A stretch of 64,000 nucleotides of DNA from Adenanthera pavonina (lineage: Eukaryota > Streptophyta > Magnoliopsida > Fabales > Fabaceae), in NCBI GenBank assembly GCA_026686845.1, contig JAIVEN010000013.1, positions 2,252,001 to 2,316,000 of the forward strand, written 5' to 3'. Below, piece by piece: positions 20,885 through 32,150 of this stretch (positions are counted from its first letter, which is position 1; each line of letters starts with the position of its first letter). Made by a program: the position numbers and the translations under genes. The notes under the pieces were generated by a model. That model was given only the letters and a program-made list of their open reading frames with translations, ran no database searches and had not been told where the DNA came from.

Positions 20885-22862
20885 GACAAGAAACTCAATT
20901 CCCGAGTCCCTCACATTGAATTTCAAAGTCCCTCAAACTAAATTCACAAGTCCCTCAAACTAAATTCTCAAGTGTCTCAAACTAAATTCCCAATTCCCCA
21001 AAACTGAATTGCCAAGTCCCCTAAACTGAAATCCCAAATGACGCAACCCTAATTCCCAAGTCCCTCTAACTAAATTCCTAAGTAACCAAACCTTAATTCC
21101 CAAGTCCCATACTGAATTCACTTAGGAATTTAGATTGAGGCACTTGGGAATTCAGTTTGGGGACTTGGGAACTAGGGTTGGGTCACTTAGGATTTGAATT
21201 TAGGGGACTTGGCAATTCAGTTTTGGGGAATTGTGAATTTAGTTTGAGGGACTTGAAAATTTAGTTTGAATCACTTTGAAATTCAGTTTGGGTCATTTGA
21301 CAATTTAGTTTGAGACACTCGGGAATTTAGTGTGAGGCACTTGGGAATTTAGTTTGAGGGACTTGGGATTTTAGCTTTGGTCAATTGGGAATTCAGTTTG
21401 GGTCACTTGAGAATTTAGCATTAGGAACTTGCGAATTCAATTTGACGGAGTTGAGAATTTAGTTTAAGGTACTCAGGAATTCAGTATTAGGGACTTGAGA
21501 ATTCAGTTTGAGAGACTTGAGAATTTAGTTTAAGGGACTTGGGAATTCAATTTGGGTCACATGGAAAATCAGTTTGGGGGACTTGGTAATTCAGTTTGGG
21601 TCACTTGGAAATTCAGTTTGAGGGACTTGGGATTTTAGCTTTGGTCACTTGGGAGTTCAGGTATGAGACTTTAAAATTCAGTTTGAGTGACTTGGGAATT
21701 CAGTTTGGGTCACTTAGGAATTTAGTATGAGACACTTGGGAATTTAGTTTGGATCACTTGGGAATTTAGTTTGAGGGACTTGAGAATTCAGTTTGACGGA
21801 GTTGAGAATTTAGTTTAAGGGACTCAGGAATACAGTATTCGGGACTTGAGAATTCAGTTTGAGAGACTTGAGAATTTAGTTTAAGGAACTTGAGAATTCA
21901 GTTTGGGTCACATGGAAAATCAGTTTGGGAGACTTGGTAATTCAATTTGGGTTACTTGAAAATTCAGTTTGAGGGACTTGGGATTTTAGCTTTGGTCACT
22001 TGGGAGTTCAGGTATGAGACTTTAAAATTCAGTTTGAGTGACTTGGGAATTCAGTTTGGGTCACTTGGGAATTTAGTATGAGACACTTGGGAATTTAGTT
22101 TGGGTCACTTGAGAATTTAGTTTGAGGGACTTGGGAATTCAGTTTGAGGGATTTGAGATTTTAGCTTTGGTCACAGGAATTCAGGTATGAGACACTTAGG
22201 AATTCAGTTTTGGAGACTTGGGAATTCAGTTTGGGGGACTTGGGAATTTAGTATCAGATACTTGGGAATTTAGTTTGGGTCACTTGGGAATTTAGTTTGA
22301 GGGACTTGGGAATTCAGTTTAAGGGTCTTAGGAATTCGGGTATGAGCCACTTGGGAATTTAGTTTGAAGCACTTGGGAATTCATATTTAAAGACTTGGGA
22401 ATTCAGATTGGGTCACTCGGGGATTTAGTTTGGGTCACTTGTGAATTTAGTTTAAGGGACTTAGGAATTCGGGTATGAGCCACTTGGGAATTTAATTTGA
22501 GGCACTTGGGAGTTAATATTTAGGGACTTGGGAATTCAAATTGGGTCACTGGGAATTTAGTATCAGACACTTGGAAATTTAGTTTGGGTCACTTGGGAAT
22601 TTAGTTTGGATCACTTGAGAATTCAGTTTAAGGGACTTGGGAATTCGGGTATGAGACTTAGGAATTCAAGTATGAGATACTTGGGAATTCAGTTTGGGGG
22701 ACTTGGGAATTTAGTTTTGGGGACTTGGGAATTTAGTTTAGGGGACTTGGGAATTTGGTTTGAGGGACTTAGGAATTCAGGTATGAGACACTTGGGAATT
22801 CAGTTTGGGGGACTTGGGAATTCAGTTTGGGTCACCTGGGAATTTTGTTTGAGGCACTTGTG
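20885..22862. repeat. 2-kb tandem array of MULE-B with orientation switch
   Basis: About 85-90 units of 21-23 bp of the form ACTTGGGAATTYAGTTTGRG. From 20890 to about 21115 the units run in the opposite sense (CCCAAGTCCCTCAAACTAAATT); thereafter all run forward. A higher-order repeat of 351 bp is visible: the segment starting TTTGACGGAG at 21441 recurs at 21792. The array is the counterpart of 1290-2300 in MULE-A, which also switches orientation. It is not coding and not a CRISPR array (no unique spacers). Confidence 0.85.
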
Positions 22863-23278
22863 AAATCAAGTAGACATCATTCTAGAAATGCATGTACATT
22901 GAATTATAACAGAGGACATAAACATATTCAACTTGCATATATGTTACTGGCATATATATCATTCTTACATTCGTACATCAAAGGTAGTCTGAGCAATTTA
23001 CAATTTATCATTCTAACATGTTAACTACCCATGTTCCTAAAAATAAACACTATCACCTACTTATATGCAGTGCCCATTTCCAAAAACAAAAACATATATG
23101 GGCTGCATACCAACTTCTGACAACCCCAACTTCTGCAAAAAAAATATCGATTTGGGGTGCGTATTTATACAAAAAGCTATTCAAAACCATTAACAGAATG
23201 AAGATAAAAACCAGCTGCATTTCAGTGGTGAACCAATTGATATGTTGGTGGTATTCATCTTCCACATTTACAAAAGAT

Positions 23279-24977
23279 CTACATAGGATTAGGATTCTTG
23301 CAGCTGCAGCGATTATGCTCAGGTTGGTTACAAAATGAACACATGTACACCTTCTTGTTTTGAAACTGAGACTCCCGTTGCCTAGTCCGCGGTCTACCAA
23401 GAGCATGTGTGGTAATAGGAGGCTGCAAAAAAGTATATGATTCATAATCACTAGATGTTAGTTCATCCAACCGTGGCATGTCATTAGCTTCCACTGGAAT
23501 CATGGTGCTACTATATATTTTTTCTTGTGCACTAATCTTGTAACAATCTTCAACATATGCATAAACATTTCCATGAACTAATCTAATTGATGCACATGCA
23601 TGTGGACATAGAATGCCAACCATTTGCCATGCTTGACAGATGCATTCCCGAGTAGTGAGATTGACCCTCAAATCTGCGGAAATAGTGCGAACTGATACCC
23701 TACTTAAGCTATAATGTTCAGCAACCATTGTTTCAGCCCTTACCACATTCTCTTGTAGTTGTTCTTCTACTTTTAGACTCACCCCGTTTGTCCACTTTGA
23801 CATAGCCATCTTGCAACTATACAATTTCTTTGCCAATTTTGATCGATGCTCAGTTATCAAAGCATATATATTGTGCTTCCGCTCCTTTACCAACCAAGCA
23901 TTAAATGACTCAGCTAGATTTGTTGTCATATGATCCCACCTTCGATGCCGAAATCGAGATAAGGCCTAACGATCCATGTCACCATTTGTTTCTAGCCATT
24001 GTGTCACCTCAGGGGAGAAACACCTCAGATTGTCCATTGCTTTATCAAAATCACACTCCAACCTTGCATATGCAATAGCATCCAACAACTTAAGTGCATC
24101 ATCCTTTTTCTTTCTCCTTCTACTGCCTGTGGTGATTTTCATAAACTCAGAACTGAAATTTTCCTTTACATGCTGATAGCAGTATGCATGTCGATCACTT
24201 CCAAAAATATCTCGCATTGCACTAAGAATTGCATTATGCCTATCTGAAAGTATGGTTATTTGCACAGAACCTGTAATCTCTCTCAAATTCTGAAGAAACC
24301 ATGCCCAATTATCATATATCTCCCCACCTACAATTGCATAAGTTAGAGAGAACAAGTCATCATTTGCATCATATGATGAGGCTGACAGCAAGGTCCCCTT
24401 GTATGGACCACTCAAATGGGAGCCATCTATAAATAATATTTGGTCAGGCCCCAAGCAAAAATCCATTTATGCAACATCCATAAGCAATAAATAGCCTCTG
24501 AAACTTGTTGTCTCCTGATGCTTCCCATTTTGCAATTGTATCAGGGTCCGTCTCCATCAGTCTATCACAAAGCCATGGGATTAACATATATGAATTATCA
24601 GGACACCCATGAATTTCCTCTAACGCTTTTTCTCTTGCCCTATATGCTTGCTTGTAAGTAAGGATTAGGCCATAATCCCTCAGTAAGTCTCGTACTATCT
24701 CAGTTGTTGTTTTGTTCGGATTACCCATCAAAGCATCATCAATTATACATGCTACCAGTGTTGAGTTGACCCTACGAGACACAAGAAGGTAGTCTTGTGC
24801 ACTATGTGTGTGTTCATTATGAAAATGATGTACACACAGGAAGGGGCTTTCTCTTCCAACAACATATGCTGTTATTTTCCATTGACACCCAACAACCATG
24901 CACTTTGCAATCATCTTTTTTCGACTATTCTTTACATACTTGTATCCAAATTTATGAGCAACACTGTATTTGTACAT
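23279..24977 (-). pseudogene. MuDR/MULE transposase core, frameshifted and stopped
   Basis: Read on the minus strand, about 565 codons. In order: a zinc-finger DNA-binding region (CMVVGCQWKITAYV, then HFHNEHTHS), the first catalytic aspartate in LFIDGSHL, a second in TILSDRHNAIL, the NLAESFNAWL motif, a SWIM zinc finger (CICQAW..GILCPHACA) and a C-terminal CCHC knuckle (CSFCNQPEHNRCSC). Two lesions are seen: a one-base shift at about 24447-24465, and an in-frame TAG at 23966-23968. Both lie inside the catalytic core, so no full enzyme can be made. The N-terminal domain lies in a separate upstream segment at 25530-25850. Confidence 0.9.
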
Positions 24978-25529
24978 TGTTTTTCGGAATGTCTTTGCAT
25001 TTGGAAATGTCTGTCATACTCCAAGAAATAGGTCCTTCCATTTAGTACAATTCAACATTGGTCGAGGTATAGGCAGACTTTGTGTTCCACAAGGTAAAGC
25101 ATTGACTTCCTCCTAAGAAGGATTCCCATCCTCCCACAAGTATTCCCTTCCTCCCAAGAAGGAGAATCATCCAATGGGAATCCTGTTATAGCCTCTATCA
25201 TGCATTCACAAACCATCACAATATATTACAACAAATTATTGAAAAAAATCAACTTCAAAATATGTACAATTTCATTTAATTAAATTCCCATGAGAGAAAT
25301 TCAGGTTTTCCAACTCAGTAAAATAATTTTCAGCATTCAATGTCTTATTTAATCAATCCTCATAAAATGCTCCTAACTTGAATTAACATAATTTCCAAGT
25401 GAGAAATTTAGAATTTCCAACTCCTTCTACCTATTTTCAGCAGTCTCAATATTATTCATTATTGTCATTTTATTCCAAAACTCATTTTAAGTATGTCCAA
25501 ACATCTAACCAAGACAACTTACCCTTCTG

Positions 25530-25850
25530 AATGTTCCATTGACGTCTCTACAATTTCATTGATTATGTTCCCCCCAATGTATACATATGCAAATTCATTG
25601 TTGAACCTTGCCAATTTTTGAACTCCTTCATTATTTACAAGATCTATAAATGTACTATAATCGAACTTCACTGTATACTTCACTTAAACTCCATTGCATT
25701 CATTACCCCATTATCAATGATATCATTCTTAACAACTCATGTTGTGTCATGCCTTCTCTTAACAACTCAGCATTTGTTTTCCCTCCCTTATATTGGATCC
25801 TACCTTGCACATCTTTCACAAATTGTCCCCCAAAGTGAACATAACAAAAT
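25530..25850 (-). pseudogene. Transposase N-terminal segment of MULE-B
   Basis: Minus-strand reading gives FGGQFVKDVQGRIQYKGG, then AELLREGMT, a stop at the ISLIMG position, and in another frame VKYTVKFDYSTFIDLV and FAYVYIGGN. It is homologous to the still-open 98-codon frame of MULE-A (3057-3353). It is therefore more decayed here than in the non-autonomous relative. Confidence 0.65.
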
Positions 25851-26667
25851 ACTTCTTTCAATGAACTACTTGACATCTGTAAATCAACCCTGCAAAAAGC
25901 AATTATCTAGTTATTGCAAATGATTTTACCAAAATGAAATCATTTATCATAACAATTATTAATTAAACTACAATTCCCAACTACAAATTCCTATCATCTT
26001 TATCTATACTAACTAAGCAAGAGTGAATCATAATATTTATTAATAAAATAACACAATAAGCCAATTATTAGTTTAGACTACAGTTTACAAGAAAGATCAA
26101 TTTTCTGCATAATTTTCATAGACATAACAAGCATTTCCAACTGACATTTGCATAATTACATATCTCTCATATCAGTTTTCAATACTCCTCCATACTTTCG
26201 TTTAGAAAAAATATTTCAGTTCAATAAAAAAAATCATATCCATTGATAAGTTCATAAGTCATCGGTTCATACGCCATCAAAAGTGTGATATATGTAGTTT
26301 TAACATATTATTAAGCTATACAAAACAAGTAACAGTGCTTTACCAACGTTTTACCGAAAACCAACTGATGTTTTATAAGCAAAGCTGAAATGCATGATGT
26401 AGCAACTATAGAGAGGCAGTAGAAAAGATGAAAATGAAAGCAATGATGTAGCAAGGAGAGATAGCCACAATAGAAGAACAACACGACAGAAATTATGACA
26501 GAGGTAGATGAGAAGAATAACAATACTTTACCCAACACCAACTAAGATGACACCAAGCTTTGGGGAGGAAGATATTTTGAGCCTGGGGAGAGGAAGAATT
26601 TTGCCCTTCATGGAGCTCTGTTGATGAAGATGATGACTTCGAGTGCTTTCTGATTTTGGGAGCCGTC

Positions 26668-26822
26668 CATGCGTGTGTTTTTGTTTGTGAAGTGAAGGTT
26701 AATTTTGTCTACATGGTTTTATTTTTATCCCAATGCAGGACCCAGGGACTTGGGAAAGATTACACAAATTAGGATCCCTAATTTGTCATTATGTGTCTTG
26801 GAAGGTCCTTAAATGTCTTTTT
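26668..26822 (+). repeat. Right-end TIR-like block of MULE-B
   Basis: Nearly identical to 905-1075 up to TAAATGTCTTTT, after which the two sequences diverge abruptly. Distantly related to the MULE-A right TIR at 4513-4660. Confidence 0.65.
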
Positions 26823-27833
26823 CTCTTTGTTGGGGGTCCCCAAAAAAAATGAAAGAAAATTAAATTTATGAGATGAAAAATGGAAAGAAACTAAGAATAA
26901 AAATTATTTTTGTTCTTATTTTTAAAAATAAAAAATATAAAGTTATATTATATCCTTAACAAAGACCTGGTACTCTAGACCTTTAAATTTTTTTTTAATT
27001 TCTTGGTCCTTAAAAATTATCTAATTACTATTTATAATTTATTAATAAAAATTATACAGTTTAATAAATTCAAAACCTAAATGAAAAACTAAAATTATCT
27101 ACTTGTTTGTTATTTGCATGGAGAGGCTTGTGCATTTGATTCAAGAGCGGGTTGATTCTGCATTATGGAAATCGATATGACCATGTAAGAATGGCCTAAA
27201 CCCTCCCATTTCTCATCTATTTTTTGTAGATGATATTATTCTTTTTGTGCAAGCATCTGTACAGCAAGCGGAAGTAGTGAGATAATGCCTAGACACTTTT
27301 TGCGTGAGCTCTGGCTTGAAGGTCAGTGCTGCCAAGACATGTGTTTGTTTTTCAAAGAACGTGAACCACAACAGACGGACTGAGCTTAGCAATATCTTGG
27401 GGTTTCAGATGGCAGCTGATTTGGGGAAGTATCTTGGCGTTCCTCTCCACCACAAGCGAGTAACGAAAGAAAGCTTTCAAGAGGTGATTGATGAAGTTAG
27501 AAGGTGGCTCTCAAACTAGAAAGCAAATTCACTTTCCTTGGCCGGCAGAATCACACTAGTATCATCTGGAATGTCAACTATTCCAGGGTATACTATGCAA
27601 ACAGCTTCTCTACCGGCTATTATTTGTGAGAGCATTGAGAAGAGTAACCGAGGTTTTGTATGGGGTTCTATATTGGAGAAACGAAAGACACATCTTGTTT
27701 CATGGGACATAGCATGCAGAACGAAGTCGAAAGGTCGGCTTGGACTGAAACATATGCAAAGTCAGAACCAAGCATATATGACAAAGCTTGGGTGGCATCT
27801 CATAATCCGTCAAGATGAGTTTGTTAGGAACAG

Positions 27834-28578
27834 TATATGAAACAACCGGTTCCCAGAAACGTATGATAACACACTGTCCTTAAGGTGTTATTCGCCCCCA
27901 CTAGGTTTGCTGCAGGGATCCGACGAATCACCCCTAGGAGTTATTCTAAGCACCAAAGATATCTGACAGCAACTTCAGATACCTTGAAACACAGAACGAA
28001 ACAGAGAGTTTGTAAGCAAAAGAAGAGAATGTGAGGTGTTCTTTTAGTTTCTAGTTTGATCCTTTTATAATAGTAGAAAACAGAAAATTGAAACGTTGTG
28101 TATGAACCTGTTTGTTTCTGAACATTGTATTTGAAACGTTATTCATGAACCTGTTTGTTTCTGAACATTGTATTGTTTCTGAACATTGTATTTGAAACGT
28201 TGTTCATGAACCTGTTTGTTTCTGAACATTGTATTTGAAATGTTGTTGTCAAATTGAAACAGAATATCAAATGACATGTTGTTTCAGAATGTACTGTTTC
28301 AAAACGTTGTTATTTGAAATTCTGTTTCTGAATAAAAAATGATTAATTAAAATATTAATCTGAAATTCATACCAGACCAGATCTCTACCGTTAGATGAAT
28401 CCAATGATCACGATGCTAAGTGCTAAGTGCTTTAAATATTAAATAAATAATATTTAAATCCACTTAACAATTTGTTCAATAATTATTTTAATATACTTTG
28501 TCTTCTCTCTCTTATATACATTTCATAAACCTTACTTCCATCCAATGTGAGACTTTAGTTTTTTTTCAAACTATCTCT
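27834..28578. mobile_element. Probable solo LTR inserted in LINE no. 1
   Basis: 745 bp flanked by AACAG at 27829-27833 and 28579-28583, the 5-bp duplication size of LTR elements. It interrupts LINE homology, which resumes with MKVIRSKYR after it. The ends (TATATGA...TATCTCT) are not the usual TG...CA, so the class call is tentative. It contains an internal short tandem repeat (28085-28260). Confidence 0.55.
28085..28260. repeat. Short tandem repeat inside the inserted LTR
   Basis: Three to four imperfect copies of a unit with ATGAACCTGTTTGTTTCTGA followed by ACATTGTATTTGAAACGTT; one copy is shortened. Confidence 0.75.
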
Positions 28579-29159
28579 AACAGAGTTTTGGATGAAAGTT
28601 ATACGTAGTAAATACAGATGAGGAAATGACCTGATTCCAACTATCGACCAAGAGCGGTCGGGGTCAAACACGTGGTCTAGGATCAAAGCTGCTTGGAAAT
28701 ACTTGAAAGACAGCATCGAGGTCGACCACACTTGACAAACTGCAAGGTGGAAACATGACAGAAATGGGATGTTCTCCTTGAAATCAGCCTATGCCGCCAT
28801 CGTGCAAGAAAATGATGTTCAAAACCCATATTGGCAGAACGTGTGGAAACTGAATACAATGCAGAGGTGTAAGCCCTTCATGTGGTTGGCTATGCATAAT
28901 AAGCTACTCACAAATGAGATCAGAGCACGTAGAAGTATGTGTTCTGAAGAGCGGTGTACATGGTGCAATAACAGTTCGGAGACACTTCTCCATGTTTTAC
29001 GAGATTGTGTGGAAATGAGGAAAGTCTAGCTTAAACTAGTGGAACCAAAAGCATCATAGAAGTTTTTTTAGTTGGAATTTAAATGATTGCCTCAACTTCA
29101 ACATACGGAATAAAGAGCCGCTTCATAGCTGGGAGGGATGGAGTGAACTCTTCGCAACT

Positions 29160-29819
29160 GTGTGCTGGTTAAGTTGGAAGAGAAGAAACAAACGGGTGTT
29201 TGAAGCTAAAATCATGACGAATGAAGGTCTAAAGAACAAGGCGTTGGCCATTATTTCTAGTACAAATAATGCGAGGAGCAGTTTGAAGGGGTGCTACCTA
29301 AACGGTCATACAGTGCAAGACAAAGCGGCTCGATGGTCTGTTCCTAGTAGAGGATGGGTGAAGGCGAATGTTGATGGAGCGTTTTCAACAATGAGCGGAG
29401 TTGGGTGTGGGGGTGTACTTCGACAGGATGACGGATCCTTTATCATGGGTTTCATGCATCACGCTATAGAAGGGGACAGCTTGACGGCGGAATTGTGGGC
29501 AATCATGCTCGGACTCAAAATGGCTTGGGATAGTGATGTAAGGCAATTGATTTTAGAAACTGATGCTACTAAACTTCTGCGTGAAGAGGACGTTAGTGCT
29601 CATCCAGACGTGGCCATTATTGAGGAAGTCAGTGAGATGCTTACACGTGAGTGCATTGTAGAGGTCAATCATATTCCTCAAAGTGCCAATACTGTGGCAG
29701 ATTATTTCGCGAAACAAGCCTTAAATGTAGTTGCGGGATTTCATCCCATTATTACTCCCCCTGGAGAGTTTAATGCTCTTATTGAAAATGATTCTAGCGA
29801 CCCCACCAACATTGGGTAG
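29160..29819 (+). CDS. LINE RNase H domain frame (still open)
   Basis: 219 codons with no stop. The plant LINE-type RNase H domain starts at about residue 60: WVKANVDGAF (first Asp), LTAELWAIMLGL (Glu), LILETDA (Asp) and NTVADYFAKQAL (final Asp), so the four acidic positions are present. It is part of LINE no. 1, not a host gene. The upstream zf-RVT part is separated by a broken stretch at 29030-29160. The open frame need not mean expression. Confidence 0.75.
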   Translation: MCWLSWKRRNKRVFEAKIMTNEGLKNKALAIISSTNNARSSLKGCYLNGHTVQDKAARWSVPSRGWVKANVDGAFSTMSGVGCGGVLRQDDGSFIMGFMHHAIEGDSLTAELWAIMLGLKMAWDSDVRQLILETDATKLLREEDVSAHPDVAIIEEVSEMLTRECIVEVNHIPQSANTVADYFAKQALNVVAGFHPIITPPGEFNALIENDSSDPTNIG

Positions 29820-29855
29820 TGTTTGAGGGCTTCTCCTCCTTTTATTATTAAAAAA

Positions 29856-31265
29856 TACTAAATTACAAACAAATAAAAACTTTAATTTACTAAATATTCA
29901 TATTATAAGAACTTAAATTCATAAAAAATTATAAAATAATTCCAATATTCAAATTATAATTTATAAGTCCCTTAAAGTAATAAGAAAAATCTGATAAATT
30001 AAAAAAATTATGAATATTTAGATTATCCTTATTTAATTAAATTTTATCTTGTCTATTAGGATTGGAGAGAATTTATGTATTATCTTATTTATTAGGATTT
30101 TAGATTATCTACTATGTCATTTCATATTCAGATTTTTTAGTTATTTTTCTATTTTGTTATTTCTTTTGCTTGAAGGATATGTCAGTATTTTTTTTTTTTG
30201 GTTTTAAGTTTAAATTATTTTTATTTTAATAATTATATTAAGACTCTATAAATGGCTGGAAAAATTCTTCAACGGATAGAATTTTATTCATTTTGTTTTG
30301 ACTAATTCAAATTAAACTATGATTAAACCTTATTCAAAGAGAGCTCTTCAAAAAATATTTCTATATTTATACGGTTTTAAATCCAAAATATCATATTTTA
30401 GCATGATGCTCTAACTTTTATTGATGGAATTTGATATTTTTTCCACCAATTTTGTGTGTTGGCTTGCATGTCAGTAACATAAATATCCCCTCATTAACAA
30501 GCAAAATAACATTAAGATTAGACTGAAATTCTGTGAATAATATTTGGCATATCGTCTTGGTCAAATTTCACAGACAGAACAAGAAGCTCTATTATTACTT
30601 TGCATGATGAAGGCTTCGTTCCACTTCTATTTCACATCTAGGATAAATAACTACTCACTTATGCCTTTGGCAACTAATGAGAGAGCCGCCAAAGAATCTT
30701 CCTTTTCCTTTTACTTTGCAGTCTTCTCAAACACCAAATATGCTTCCTAAAAGTTACTACCCAATTGATGCCAAGTAATCAACTGCAAAATTTTGCACGT
30801 TAAACTTTAATTCTGTTACTCTCTAAATTGGCTTGTGTTCTGTTTCTCTAATTTAGTACCCTCACTTGTAAATAGGTTTGTGTTCTGTTTCTCTAATGCA
30901 TTATTCTCAAACCCCTCATGTCTCTTGGCGTAATTAGTTTTGTAAATGTGGCAGAGAGACTGCCACAAGAAATAAAATCCAAAACTATCGCCATTCATAA
31001 ATCATCAGTATTCAGTAATCAATATCTGTAAATGAAGTCATGACCTTAATCTATATTGTTGTGGGAAGGCAAGTTCGGGGATGAATACTAACTAAAATTA
31101 GGAACAGCTTCTCCTCCTCTGGATTGAAGCTCTGATTACCGCGTCGGCTCTGAGTTACCAAGTCGATGACTTGTGTTTAGACAACTCAAGAAAGATTCCA
31201 TCTTTGGCATATGCGATTCCAAAGTCCAAAATTTCAGGTGGCATTGCACAGAAATAACGCGTACT
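29856..31265. other. AT-rich spacer
   Basis: No gene recognised. GGCTTGTGTTCTGTTTCTCT recurs closely at 30832 and 30877. The small frames here lack any protein signature. Confidence 0.4.
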
Positions 31266-31370
31266 TTTTGAGATCCAAATCAAGATGACATTACTGCATT
31301 CCTGTTCTGTAACATTTGAGGAAAAAAATATTTTCAGTCTCCCTCAAAACGTGGGCTTTATATGCAGCCC
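31266..31370 (+). promoter_or_regulatory. Displaced DUF241-type promoter segment
   Basis: Matches the segments just before the TATA boxes of copies 1 and 2: ATCAAGATGA.ATTACTGCAT, then TAACATTTGAGG, AATATTTTCAGTCTCCCTC and a TTTATATGC in place of TATATAAGG. In copies 1 and 2 this lies about 90 bp before the ATG; here it lies about 790 bp before the next gene, with a MITE in between. Confidence 0.55.
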
Positions 31371-31517
31371 ACGCTAGCCACTGAAACTTTGGAGTTAAAT
31401 GTTCATCTTCCATTGGGTGGTGTGTGTGCACAGAGTTTATCTAAAAATCTCACATTTAATGCAGTACACATGTCCACACGTGCAGCAGATGAGTCCCATT
31501 CAATGTCAGACGAACTA

Positions 31518-31781
31518 CTCCCTCCGGTCTCATTTATAAGATGTTATTTTTCATTACACGGGTATTAAGAAGACATAATTATATTCTTAAATTTATAAAA
31601 AAAATGGTATAAACTTCCAATTTTACCCCTACTAATTAAAGATCAGAACAATTTACGAGACAAAAAAAGTTATTAAATGAAGGGTAAAAAAGGAAATTCA
31701 AACAAAAAAATAACACAACACCTTATAAATAGGACCAAACAAATTTTCAAAACAACATCTTATAAATGAGATCGGAGGGAG
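31518..31781. mobile_element. Stowaway-like MITE upstream of DUF241 copy 3
   Basis: 264 bp flanked by TA (31516-31517 and 31782-31783). Inverted ends CTCCCTCCGGTCTCATTTAT and ATAAATGAGATCGGAGGGAG are nearly perfect. It lies between the displaced promoter segment and the gene. Confidence 0.9.
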
Positions 31782-32053
31782 TATCTGTTAGGAAAAGACA
31801 ATTTTCAATATTTATAGAACACTCTGATGAAAGAGATGTTAATGTCATTCGTGTGCACCGGATAAAATTAAAATAGATTTATGAAATGTGTGGCTCTGAG
31901 TAAAAGAAAAATAACGAGTCTGAGTTGGAGTGTTCCTGTGCAAGAGACAATTGCATTAACATATCTAACCGCAAGTTTGGATTTGAATCTAAATCAGTTG
32001 GGACTCATTGATATGTGCAAAGATGAGATTCCTCTGGTCTCCCATACCCACAA

Positions 32054-32060
32054 TATATAT
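32054..32060 (+). promoter_or_regulatory. Candidate TATA box of DUF241 copy 3
   Basis: TATATAT about 90 bp before the ATG. It is not in the context seen for copies 1 and 2, so this gene probably uses a different core promoter. Confidence 0.45.
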
Positions 32061-32150
32061 TGAACTCCCTCCCTCCATTGAGAGTAGGGCAGATCTGTAG
32101 ATTCAATCCCTCCTTCAATCTCAGAGTCTTTCTCTTCTCTTGAGAAAAAA

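Larger units (their letters stand above)
20885..26835 (-). mobile_element. MULE-B, transposase-bearing Mutator-like element (decayed)
   Basis: Contains the tandem array, a minus-strand MuDR-type transposase pseudogene (23279-25850) and a right-end TIR-like block (26668-26822) nearly identical to 905-1075. The interior outside the transposase is co-linear with MULE-A. The left boundary is not resolved: no inverted copy of the right end was found between 18.6 and 20.9 kb. The element may therefore reach left to include the glycosyltransferase fragment and the Ulp1 pseudogene, or its left end has been lost. Confidence 0.7.
27115..29855 (+). mobile_element. 5'-truncated L1-type LINE no. 1
   Basis: The reverse-transcriptase tail begins in the MERLVHLIQ segment and contains the catalytic FVDD box (ISHLFFVDDIILF, about 27210-27245). 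It continues through SSGLKVSAAKTCVCFS, LGKYLGVPLHHKRV and SLAGRITLVSSGMSTIPGY. The zf-RVT domain lies at 28769-29029 (KPFMWLAMHNKLLTNE, CTWCN, ETLLHVLRDC). An RNase H domain ends the frame, then a short A-run at about 29850. In-frame stops occur at about 27177 and 27517. A 745-bp insert (27834-28578) splits the frame. No convincing target duplication was found. Confidence 0.85.

Noticed and set aside
20885..22862. Possible CRISPR-like array
   Set aside because: Units are contiguous and degenerate with no unique spacers, and the context is a plant MULE.
22606..22863. 85-codon frame with repeating GLGNS text
   Set aside because: It is a translation of the tandem array itself.
27090..29875. Target duplication around LINE no. 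1
   Set aside because: The AAAACTAAAATTA-like similarity at both sides is imperfect and AT-rich, so it is not convincing.
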